8,188 bases of DNA from an uncultured Lachnospiraceae bacterium (GTDB taxonomy: Bacteria > Bacillota > Clostridia > Lachnospirales > Lachnospiraceae), in NCBI GenBank assembly GCA_946413945.1, contig CAMKMR010000067.1, forward strand, positions 1-8,188, in the 5' to 3' direction. Below are positions 1 through 5,613 of the stretch, in pieces (the stretch's first letter is position 1; each line of letters begins with the position of its first letter). The notes under the pieces were generated by a model. It was given only the letters and a program-made list of their open reading frames with translations, was not told the DNA's origin and did not search any database. A program made the translations under genes and the position numbers.

Positions 1-1
1 G

Positions 2-79
2 TGTAAAGTGAAAAGCGAGCTAAATGTGGAAAGGGCAGATGATGTAAATAGAGAAAATAATCTAGTCTTAATTCTATAA
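2..79 (+). CDS. Possible C-terminal tail of an upstream gene (partial, doubtful)
   Basis: One forward frame is open from the window edge through 25 codons and ends in TAA at 77-79. The peptide would be charged and polar, ending in a short hydrophobic stretch (NNLVLIL). The other two forward frames stop within the first ten bases. Twenty-five open codons are not enough to prove coding in AT-rich DNA, and I recognise no family, so this may equally be intergenic sequence. The bases just upstream of the window would decide it. Confidence 0.2.
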   Translation, partial: CKVKSELNVERADDVNRENNLVLIL

Positions 80-117
80 ATCATACATATGGGTGATGTG
101 TCATAAAAAAATGCTAG

Positions 118-155
118 TATAATTCCAATTATTGATCCGCTTTGCAAGTTATAAT
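118..155 (+). promoter_or_regulatory. Candidate -10 elements upstream of gene A
   Basis: Two perfect TATAAT hexamers lie at 118-123 and 150-155, about 100 and 66 bases before the gene A start. Neither has a good -35 at 16-18 bases. A TTGATC at 132-137 is only 12 bases from the second hexamer, which is too close to pair with it. One of the two probably serves gene A, but the assignment is weak. Confidence 0.3.
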
Positions 156-220
156 ATTGCATTAATCAATGAGAGAGGATCTTTGGTCGGTTTACAGGTA
201 TGAGAAAGAGAGGTGTTTTT

Positions 221-970
221 ATGGCACATACATGTGCAATTTGCGGAGCAGAGATAAACATACTTCAGTCACAGAAACTCACAGATGGAAGTTACATTTG
301 CAGAAAAACTTGTCAGAAGAAGGGAATGAAGAAGTATTTCAGCTTCATGCATGCTTCACTTGATGAGGTGAAAGCGCATATCGCCCAGGTTGAAAATGGT
401 ACTAAGATCTTTAATGATCTTTTTGTTCCTAGGCTTAAAGCAAGCAAGAAGGAGAGACCGGTTCAGTTTGGTGGTGACATTTATGTTTTAGAGGATTTAG
501 GACTTATAGCTCTTGCAAAGGCAGAGTATAAGCATTTTATTTTTGGAAAGTATTATCCACAGGCCTGCGTTTTCAGACTTGGAGATCTGGTTGGCTATAC
601 ACCTGAAAAGATTGATAAGCTTCCAAATGGAACTTCAGCTGATGCTAATAAGAAGTATATTCATTTTACATTTAGAAATACTGATGGTCTTAATGAGTTT
701 TATTATGATTACAACACTCCAAAGAAGCTTTCAGATTATTTTAATAAGCTTTTTGGAATTCAGAAGACCCTTGGCAATATAGGAAATACATGGAAGAATC
801 AGATAAATGCAGCTAAGGCCATGGCAGCAGGTGTTAAGGCCGCAGCTTCTGGCGCAGATGACGCCCAGGCTAAGGCCATGGAAGCAGCAAATAGCCTTGA
901 TGTAGCGGTTTATGGTGATCGCACAGAGCTTAACAGAAGAGCAGCTGTCGCATTACAGCCTTATATGTAA
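221..970 (+). CDS. Zinc-ribbon protein, DUF4428-type (gene A)
   Basis: This is a 249-residue protein with the start placed at ATG 221, because AGAGAGG at 207-213 lies 7 bases upstream. The in-frame ATG at 200 has no comparable site. Residues 5-31 form a likely zinc-binding ribbon with Cys5, Cys8, Cys27 and Cys31, and the CAICGAEI opening is typical of DUF4428-type proteins. The middle (about 70-190) is beta-rich with many aromatic residues (YKHFIFGKYY, YIHFTFRNT, EFYYDY) and may be a PH-like fold; that is inference. The last 60 residues are Ala-rich and probably helical (AAKAMAAGVKAAASG). No signal peptide or membrane segment is visible, so it is probably cytosolic. Function is unknown; such proteins are common in Lachnospiraceae. 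It is a single-gene unit with its own terminator just downstream. Confidence 0.85.
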   Translation: MAHTCAICGAEINILQSQKLTDGSYICRKTCQKKGMKKYFSFMHASLDEVKAHIAQVENGTKIFNDLFVPRLKASKKERPVQFGGDIYVLEDLGLIALAKAEYKHFIFGKYYPQACVFRLGDLVGYTPEKIDKLPNGTSADANKKYIHFTFRNTDGLNEFYYDYNTPKKLSDYFNKLFGIQKTLGNIGNTWKNQINAAKAMAAGVKAAASGADDAQAKAMEAANSLDVAVYGDRTELNRRAAVALQPYM

Positions 971-1022
971 GTGTATTAAACGTATTAAGTATATTTGTTT
1001 AGGTCTATTTTAGATGATTAAT

Positions 1023-1054
1023 GGAGAGTAGCACAGGGGGCTACTCCCTTTTTT
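1023..1054 (+). terminator. Intrinsic terminator of gene A
   Basis: GAGTAGC (1026-1032) pairs perfectly with GCTACTC (1040-1046) around a 7-base loop, with further weak pairing outside. Two C bases and six T bases (1049-1054) follow. It lies 55 bases after the gene A stop codon. The complementary strand has no T run at the matching place, so it acts only on forward transcripts. Confidence 0.85.
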
Positions 1055-1144
1055 AGTGGAAATCTTTTCTGAAATACTAATAAAGTATGCTGATCTGACG
1101 CCATTTTAACCGCTTTCTGCTGGCATTTCAATCTATTTGGTTTT

Positions 1145-1204
1145 GTAAGTTCTGCTTTGTAATCGTAAGTTCCAGTTTGGAATTGTAACTTCTGTATTTT
1201 GCTC
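1145..1204. repeat. Three degenerate 20-bp tandem repeats
   Basis: Copies start at 1145, 1165 and 1185, exactly 20 bases apart. They share GTAAGTTC(T/C)(G/A)(C/G)TTTG, as GTAAGTTCTGCTTTG, GTAAGTTCCAGTTTG and GTAACTTCTGTATTTTG. The period is not a multiple of three, so the repeat would not conserve a reading frame, which argues for a non-coding origin. Confidence 0.6.
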
Positions 1205-1224
1205 TCCTTCTTCAATATCCGGAA

Positions 1225-1270
1225 TTTACTCTTGCAAAAGAAATCCGATGCAGGGATTTACTTTTGCAAA
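1225..1270. repeat. Direct repeat pair, 14 bp, 32 bp apart
   Basis: TTTACTCTTGCAAA (1225-1238) and TTTACTTTTGCAAA (1257-1270) differ at one position and start 32 bases apart. Each is preceded by GGAA/GGGA and followed within a few bases by an (A)ATCC or GAACC block, so the similarity extends a little beyond the 14-mer. Together with the 20-bp repeats next to them they look like a multi-repeat terminus of the kind seen at the ends of IS21-type elements; that comparison is from memory. Confidence 0.55.
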
Positions 1271-1367
1271 CTGGAACCTCGGATTCCATTTCAGCTTTGG
1301 GTTGAATTTGGAAAAAGGAATTGAATGTTAAAGATAGTGATATATATCGAATGACGATAAATAACAT

Positions 1368-1397
1368 TTGACAAGCAATAAATTATTGTTGTATACT
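1368..1397 (+). promoter_or_regulatory. Sigma-A promoter of gene B
   Basis: A perfect -35 TTGACA (1368-1373) and a -10 TATACT (1392-1397) are separated by 18 bases. Transcription should begin near 1404, giving a leader of about 85 bases before gene B. The spacer contains the palindrome CAATAAATTATTG (1376-1388), well placed for a repressor to block RNA polymerase. Confidence 0.75.
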
Positions 1398-1452
1398 CCA
1401 AACAATGAAGACATGCAGCAACAATAATGCTGAAATGGAAGCAACAACAATT
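1376..1452. promoter_or_regulatory. Candidate operator cluster of CAACAATAA-type elements
   Basis: The perfect palindrome CAATAA-A-TTATTG (1376-1388) lies between -35 and -10. TTATTGTTG (1383-1391) recurs as its exact reverse complement CAACAATAA at 1418-1426, and GCAACAATAATG (1417-1428) recurs in direct orientation as GCAACAACAATT (1441-1452), 24 bases on. Related half-sites therefore sit on both sides of the start of transcription. A DNA-binding regulator is inferred; none is identified in the window. Confidence 0.4.
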
Positions 1453-1488
1453 TTTCTGCAAAAACAAATAGTTTGAAAGGGGAGGCTT

Positions 1489-2604
1489 ATGTGGATAATA
1501 TTTCTGGGTTTATTTTTTGGCATTCCAGCAATATTAACAATTTATAACTTTGTGATTCTTTTTCATAATGAAAAGAAAAAATGGGTCAGGAACATTTTAT
1601 GGCTGTTAACAATAGGTTTAGGCTTATTTTTCTCGATGATACTCTTAGGGGCTAATGACGTTGAGCTTGATGCATTATGGAATAAACGGATTTATGTTAA
1701 CCAGCTTCATCAGCCTATATGGACAGAGGCACTTCCGACTATTACATTGATATTTGTTATGGGGCTGATCGGTGCGATTGTTCTGCTGGCGAATAATGTA
1801 AATGATCTTCCGCCCCTAAATACAGTTTTATGCATTTCGTCAATGTATTTAAATCTGCTAGTGCAGATCATTTTTATAATTCAATGTTCGGTTTTATCGG
1901 AATTGGTTACATTTCTTCTTTTCCTTGTGCCATTAAATACATTTTTTATGATGATAAGGATCATTAGAGACAAGGTAAAGGAGTGGAGAGAAGAGAAAAC
2001 GCATAAGGGCGCTTCATTTGGGAAGAACAAATTTATAAAAAAACTAAATCTGTTTTTGGTCGATTCGGAGCGATGGCCGCTGACGGCGCTGCTTTTGGCA
2101 CTTCCTATGCTGGGGATTGTAATTATGATATTGCTTTTATTTGGCCAGGAACCTGACTCGATAATTAAAGCCTGGACAGAGACCAGTGACTGGAGGCTTT
2201 CTCTTAAGGAAGCACCTCAGGGGCTGGAATATGACGGGCATTATTTATGCACAGTTGCAGCTGGAGGACATAAAAAGCTAGTGAAACCCATAAGAAATGG
2301 CGTGCGACATGGGCATTTGATTATTGTCAATAGACAGCTGCTTATAGCAAATGCATTTGAAAATGTACTAGAGGAAAAGACTCCGAGATTTCACAGAGTG
2401 GTGAGAAATTTCTATGATAAATACGGCTTTCCGCTTGCTGACTGGATAAGGGGGAATAAGATAGCCTGTGACATTACATATTTTGTGATGAAGCCTTTGG
2501 AATGGATTTTCCTAGTGGTTTTATATTTGACGGATGCAAAACCGGAAAACAGGATTGCAATGCAGTATATAACAAAACCTAAGGAAATTGTCGATTTTAG
2601 TTAA
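1489..2604 (+). CDS. Polytopic membrane protein, DUF6688-like (gene B)
   Basis: This protein has 371 residues. The start at ATG 1489 is supported by AAAGGGGAGG at 1476-1485. Hydrophobic segments lie at about residues 3-25, 35-55, 84-104, 109-133, 137-158 and 198-220, with a weaker one near 337-352. Loops between helices are basic (HNEKKKW, RDKVKEWREEK), which suggests they face the cytosol. The most conserved-looking part is the soluble block from about 250 to 322, with HYLCTVAAGGHKKLVKP, a Gly/Arg/His-rich turn, IIVNRQLLIANAFE and YDKYGFPL. I associate this block with the uncharacterised DUF6688 family, from memory and with moderate confidence. No catalytic motif is evident and function is unknown. 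It is a monocistronic unit with its own strong promoter, and its stop codon lies inside the downstream palindrome. Confidence 0.88.
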   Translation: MWIIFLGLFFGIPAILTIYNFVILFHNEKKKWVRNILWLLTIGLGLFFSMILLGANDVELDALWNKRIYVNQLHQPIWTEALPTITLIFVMGLIGAIVLLANNVNDLPPLNTVLCISSMYLNLLVQIIFIIQCSVLSELVTFLLFLVPLNTFFMMIRIIRDKVKEWREEKTHKGASFGKNKFIKKLNLFLVDSERWPLTALLLALPMLGIVIMILLLFGQEPDSIIKAWTETSDWRLSLKEAPQGLEYDGHYLCTVAAGGHKKLVKPIRNGVRHGHLIIVNRQLLIANAFENVLEEKTPRFHRVVRNFYDKYGFPLADWIRGNKIACDITYFVMKPLEWIFLVVLYLTDAKPENRIAMQYITKPKEIVDFS

Positions 2605-2653
2605 CATAAAAATGGACCTAGGGGACTGTCCCCTAGGTCCATTTTTATGTTAA
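2601..2653. terminator. Shared bidirectional terminator palindrome
   Basis: This is a perfect inverted repeat with 25-base arms (2601-2625 and 2629-2653) and a 3-base CTG loop. The GC-rich core is GGACCTAGGGGA with its complement, flanked by an A5 tract on the left and a T5 tract on the right, so it reads as stem plus T run on both strands. The stop codon of gene B (TAA 2602-2604) is in the left arm, and the stop codon of gene D (complement of 2650-2652) is at the mirror position in the right arm. It therefore ends two convergent transcripts. Confidence 0.9.
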
Positions 2654-3405
2654 CGGCGTTTGCGGTATTTTAGATATAAGATCATAAATTGGATTGTTGA
2701 TAGAAAGGTTATGGCTGTAACGGTGCCGAATATTTTAAGATCTCTTTTTACGCTTTCTTTATTCATTGTGGTTTCTATAAGAAACATTACACAGCGGTAA
2801 TGGTCATTTGTGAAACCGGACTTCTGGGCGGCTTCCTCAAACTGGTCGTTATATTCGCGGATCTCAAGAACTCGGCCAGTATACTGATGAACCGGCAGTT
2901 TTGCCAGGGAGCTAAAATCCTGAGAAGCAAAGTTTGAACGCATCAGAGCTTCATCTTCACTCTCATCTACATGCAAGGCGTAGACAAATTGCAATTTGTC
3001 CGATGATTCATCATTAGAAACAACGATAGGATAGAAGGTGCAGCTATGATTTTGTACGTAAAATGGATCGCCCACGTAACGAAATCTTACTGTTGCAAAA
3101 TCAGCCGCCACTGGTCTTTGACCGCTTTCCACTAAACTGTTAAGATCTGTGGTTTTATCATTAAAGTAAAATGGTCCGTCCTCTTTAAATATTACATAAA
3201 AATAGCTTCCAAAGAAAATGAAAAAAATAAAACTGATTATTGATATTAACAAAAAAACATGCTTTTTAGATTCTCTAAATGAGTCTATATCCTGCGTTTT
3301 ATTGTTAATATTCTGCATCTTATTGATTTTATTCTGCATTGGAATAAGTTCTAATCCAAATATTATTATTAGTATAGCTGAAATTAAATATTTGTAGTTG
3401 ATCAT
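2650..3405 (-). CDS. Membrane-anchored protein with extracytoplasmic domain (gene D)
   Basis: This is a 251-residue protein I do not recognise. Hydrophobic segments lie at about residues 5-22, 50-73 and 224-244. The basic linker between the first two (KINKM, RESKKH) and the basic tail (KYRKRR) fit a cytosolic location under the positive-inside rule, which would put residues 74-222 outside the cell. That domain is acidic and has two cysteines, Cys122 and Cys205, which could form a disulfide. The start at ATG 3405 is the only plausible one: AGGAGGTGAC (3414-3423) is a near-perfect ribosome site, and an in-frame TGA lies within it. The AGGAGG to ATG distance of 12 bases is longer than usual. It follows gene C by 50 bases on the same strand and was probably co-transcribed with it. 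Confidence 0.85.
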   Translation of the reverse strand: MINYKYLISAILIIIFGLELIPMQNKINKMQNINNKTQDIDSFRESKKHVFLLISIISFIFFIFFGSYFYVIFKEDGPFYFNDKTTDLNSLVESGQRPVAADFATVRFRYVGDPFYVQNHSCTFYPIVVSNDESSDKLQFVYALHVDESEDEALMRSNFASQDFSSLAKLPVHQYTGRVLEIREYNDQFEEAAQKSGFTNDHYRCVMFLIETTMNKESVKRDLKIFGTVTAITFLSTIQFMILYLKYRKRR

Positions 3406-3444
3406 ATTGACAAGTCACCTCCTGAAAAAAAATAAAGGCAGATG

Positions 3445-3459
3445 GTAATAATTTATTAC
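3445..3459. repeat. Perfect 15-bp palindrome at the end of gene C
   Basis: GTAATAA-T-TTATTAC is a perfect palindrome that spans the gene C stop codon and the start of the C-D gap. Its core AATAAATTATT (read on the minus strand) is also the core of the dyad inside the gene B promoter (1377-1387). In AT-rich DNA this may be chance. Confidence 0.35.
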
Positions 3460-4079
3460 ATTGATGTGTTAAATCCAAAATAGCCTAAAGCAAATCCTAA
3501 AATAAGTACAAACATCCAAAAATAAATCGGAAATGATAAAAATGCGTCCCCTTTTTTAGATTGTCCCCATTTTATACATCCAGGAGGCCTATTAATTGGC
3601 AGTGATTCAACTTTGACATTTTTCTTAGGTCCATCTTTTAGTATCACCCATAAAGGATAGCATGTTATGGCAAAACTCATATTATAAGAGGCCAGCGATA
3701 AAAGCGTATTATAAATCATTCTTTTCCAATTCTTTGAAATAAAAATAGAAAGATATTTTAGAAAAAGGTCAGGATTTTGTTTATTCCAGTCAAAGTAGAT
3801 ATTAATTAACGCAACTCCAAACTCTGACATAAGAATGGTTATAATGCTTATCACTGCTGTAATTATAAGCCCTTTCCTGCCGATACATCCTGAAAAATAA
3901 GTATAGCCTTTTATAGTCAGAAAACACATTAAAAAACTAACAAGGCCAGGAACGACACCAAAATAACTGCAGAAGATTAATAGAAAAAGGTCAATAACTG
4001 CACCCAAAATAGCACCGATTGCTCCAAGTATTAAGGTTTCTTCCAAAAAATCAAAACTGGATTGATTTGAACTAGTCAT
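3456..4079 (-). CDS. Multi-pass membrane protein (gene C)
   Basis: This is a 207-residue protein with the start placed at ATG 4079, because GGGGA lies 8 bases upstream. A TTG at 4112 would add 11 residues but has no ribosome site. Likely membrane helices lie at about 16-38, 42-58, 70-95, 122-146 and 181-202. The first part (GAIGAILGA, then GVVPGLVSFLM and IKGYTYFSG) matches my memory of a small-residue-rich bacterial membrane module in which a GAxxGAxxGA helix is followed by a KGYxxF/GGK loop; such modules are frequent and uncharacterised in Clostridia. A polar loop at about 148-178 (KDGPKKNVK, INRPPGCIKWG) separates the last two helices. No enzyme motif is visible. It is the first gene of the C-D minus-strand operon, divergent from gene E. 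Confidence 0.82.
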   Translation of the reverse strand: MTSSNQSSFDFLEETLILGAIGAILGAVIDLFLLIFCSYFGVVPGLVSFLMCFLTIKGYTYFSGCIGRKGLIITAVISIITILMSEFGVALINIYFDWNKQNPDLFLKYLSIFISKNWKRMIYNTLLSLASYNMSFAITCYPLWVILKDGPKKNVKVESLPINRPPGCIKWGQSKKGDAFLSFPIYFWMFVLILGFALGYFGFNTSM

Positions 4080-4108
4080 ATTAAATTCCCCAATATTAGT
4101 AATATGCT

Positions 4109-4127
4109 GCAACTTAAGTGAAGTTGC
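4109..4127. promoter_or_regulatory. Inverted repeat in the gene C leader
   Basis: GCAACTT (4109-4115) and AAGTTGC (4121-4127) are perfect 7-base arms around AAGTG. The repeat lies 30 bases upstream of the gene C start, so it could be a hairpin in the leader RNA or a DNA operator. No T run follows, so it is not a terminator. Confidence 0.45.
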
Positions 4128-4191
4128 GAAATATTTGCTTTTTGCAATAGTTTCCGTGGATCACACGAAAAATAAAGCACACACCCACTTT

Positions 4192-4197
4192 ATTATA
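4192..4197 (-). promoter_or_regulatory. Candidate -10 of the C-D operon
   Basis: On the minus strand TATAAT occurs at 4197-4192, about 113 bases upstream of the gene C start. The best -35 at 17 bases is TGGATT, which matches TTGACA at only three of six positions. A second minus-strand TATAAT is at 4329-4324, inside an inverted repeat. The choice between them is open. Confidence 0.35.
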
Positions 4198-4300
4198 TAT
4201 AAGTCGTTGAAAAAAATCCATAATAGTTTATAAAAAACATAAATCAGAATGAAAATGATCCTTTTTGGTAAAAAATAAACCTTTAATATTTTATCGTGAT

Positions 4301-4333
4301 TTTGTATAATATGTGAGTAAAAAATTATACAAA
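4301..4333. promoter_or_regulatory. 10-bp inverted repeat carrying a TATAAT on each strand
   Basis: TTTGTATAAT (4301-4310) and ATTATACAAA (4324-4333) are perfect reverse complements 13 bases apart. Each arm contains a consensus -10 hexamer, one on the plus strand (4305-4310, directed at gene E) and one on the minus strand (4329-4324, directed at gene C). Neither has a strong -35. It may be a divergent promoter core, an operator, or both. Confidence 0.45.
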
Positions 4334-4371
4334 TTTGACGACATGAAGGTATGAAATAACAAGGTGTATAT

Positions 4372-4400
4372 ATATTCAAAGAATGACTCATTTTGAATGT
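4372..4400 (+). promoter_or_regulatory. Possible leader hairpin of gene E
   Basis: ATTCAAA (4374-4380) pairs with TTTGAAT (4392-4398) across an 11-base loop, and one wobble and one A-T pair extend the stem to nine. It ends 7 bases before the ribosome site AAAGG (4408-4412) of gene E. The stem is AT-rich and probably weak. Confidence 0.3.
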
Positions 4401-4420
4401 TTATACGAAAGGTATGAGAA

Positions 4421-5611
4421 ATGATAAAGAGTATATTCAGACAAATGTCACCGGAAGAGATAAGTATTGAGGGTATACAGAATATAAAGATGCTCCATAT
4501 TTATGATCTGACTGGTGCAACAGGAACATATCAAAAGTACGGGGTTACGGCGCTGCTGGTTAATTATGATGATAATAAGCAGCTGAACTTCACGGAAAAC
4601 GATCACTGTTTCAATATTTTTGTGAATAAAATATTTGAAGTTTACAATGCATGTGAAAATAAGGACATGATCATAATGGATGAGATGACCCGGCAGATTC
4701 TGGACGCCGGGGAGCTTCCGTATCATGAACTTATGCTTAAAAAATATTATGAGGCCCCTAAAAATGATTCGCCCCTTATTGTTAATGCTTCAACATTAAG
4801 CAGAAGATTTGGTCCATTTGTTGAATATCTGATAACAGGTCTATATAAGACAATGGGAACAGATGTGGATATAATTGATAGACAATATGGCTGGCGTGGG
4901 GCCGGAAATATATTACTAAAGGTGGGGAAAAATGATCGTAGAGTTGTCTTCAAGGTTTTTGAAATTAATGACAGTATGGTTTCAATAAAGACAAATGGTT
5001 TCCTGTCAGATAAAGGAGATCTTCTTATCAATATTACCCTATACAATAGTGAGATGACATTTTCATATAGCTCAGCATCTGAAAAGATTGAAGGCTGCGG
5101 TTCATTTGATTTTCGAAGAGAGAACCTTAGGGAGATGCAGGAAGTTAAGAAAAATGGAGAGCAGATTTTTTATGATGTAAATCTGTATGACAATCCAGAA
5201 AATAACGTAGGAAATTTAAACTCTGCAAAGGCTATGCAGGATGGCCTCGGATGGTTGAAGTACACAGGTTTAGATGAACATTTCCCTGATAAGACACCTT
5301 GTGCGAGATATAGTCTTCCTTTTGGGGTGGAGTATATTTTGTATAATGAAAATGATATGACAGATCAGTTAGAAATTACGAGCTGCTGCGGTGCATTTTT
5401 ATGGGAAGACGCGGCTTATGCGGATATAAGAGGCTGGTCGGTCATAAAAAGCAAGCAGTCAGGTCTTGCGCTTAAGAATGAAGAATTTAGAATTGTAAAC
5501 TTAAGCGACAAAAAAGGTATGGTACAAAGTGCATTTCTTTTAGGAACTGGAAGCAGATACAAAAAAGAACTGCAAGGAAAATATGTAATAAACGGGAGTA
5601 AAGTAGAGTAG
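4421..5611 (+). CDS. Uncharacterised soluble protein, first gene of the AAA+ operon (gene E)
   Basis: This is a 396-residue protein. The start at ATG 4421 has AAAGG 8 bases upstream. I do not recognise a family. There is no signal peptide or membrane segment, so it is probably cytosolic. The sequence alternates short beta-like stretches (YGVTALLVNYDD, NILLKVG, VVFKVFEI, LLINITLYN, TFSYSS) with charged turns, and ends in a region with a Cys-Cys pair (ITSCCGAFLWEDAA) and LPFGVEYILYNEND. This suggests a mixed alpha/beta or beta-rich fold, possibly with two related halves; that is inference. The stop codon is 2 bases before the start of the ATPase gene F, so the two are almost certainly co-transcribed and probably translationally coupled. 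This makes E a candidate partner, adaptor or substrate of the ATPase. Confidence 0.88.
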   Translation: MIKSIFRQMSPEEISIEGIQNIKMLHIYDLTGATGTYQKYGVTALLVNYDDNKQLNFTENDHCFNIFVNKIFEVYNACENKDMIIMDEMTRQILDAGELPYHELMLKKYYEAPKNDSPLIVNASTLSRRFGPFVEYLITGLYKTMGTDVDIIDRQYGWRGAGNILLKVGKNDRRVVFKVFEINDSMVSIKTNGFLSDKGDLLINITLYNSEMTFSYSSASEKIEGCGSFDFRRENLREMQEVKKNGEQIFYDVNLYDNPENNVGNLNSAKAMQDGLGWLKYTGLDEHFPDKTPCARYSLPFGVEYILYNENDMTDQLEITSCCGAFLWEDAAYADIRGWSVIKSKQSGLALKNEEFRIVNLSDKKGMVQSAFLLGTGSRYKKELQGKYVINGSKVE

Positions 5612-5613
5612 TT

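Larger units (their letters stand above)
1057..1367. other. Gene-free stretch with degenerate repeats
   Basis: Between the gene A terminator and the gene B promoter there is no convincing gene on either strand. The only reverse open frame (1215-1018) would need a TTG start, runs through the gene A terminator and shows no known motif. The stretch contains the repeat fields listed separately at 1145-1204 and 1225-1270. A short dyad TATCG-aatga-CGATA lies at 1345-1359. It may be a decayed mobile-element end; that is inference. Confidence 0.5.
4080..4420. other. Divergent intergenic region between genes C and E
   Basis: This 341-base AT-rich stretch separates two divergent operons. I find no convincing gene in it. 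The minus-strand open frame at 4391-4161 has no ribosome site and an AT-driven composition. It holds three inverted repeats (4109-4127, 4301-4333, 4374-4398) and -10-like hexamers on both strands, listed separately, so promoters for both operons are expected here. Confidence 0.6.

Noticed and set aside
132..155. TTGATC/TATAAT as a promoter for gene A
   Set aside because: The spacing is 12 bases, too short for a sigma-A promoter.
169..363. Plus-strand open frame overlapping the start of gene A
   Set aside because: It is out of frame with the zinc-ribbon protein, which has the proper ribosome site and a recognisable family pattern.
1018..1215. Minus-strand open frame of 65 codons between genes A and B
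   Set aside because: It needs a TTG start, overlaps the gene A terminator and the 20-base repeats (period not divisible by three), and encodes no recognisable motif.
1145..1270. CRISPR-like array
   Set aside because: Repeats are short, degenerate and directly adjoining, with no unique spacers of uniform length and no cas genes in the window.
4080..4112. TTG at 4112 as the start of gene C
   Set aside because: It has no ribosome site and lies in the stem of an inverted repeat, while ATG 4079 has GGGGA at 8 bases.
4335..4340. TTGACG as a -35 for gene E
   Set aside because: No -10-like hexamer lies 16-18 bases downstream; the nearest AT-rich hexamers are at 9 and 26 bases.
4161..4391. Minus-strand open frame of 76 codons in the divergent region
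   Set aside because: No ribosome site precedes its ATG, its composition is what AT-rich DNA gives by chance, and it covers the likely promoters of both operons.
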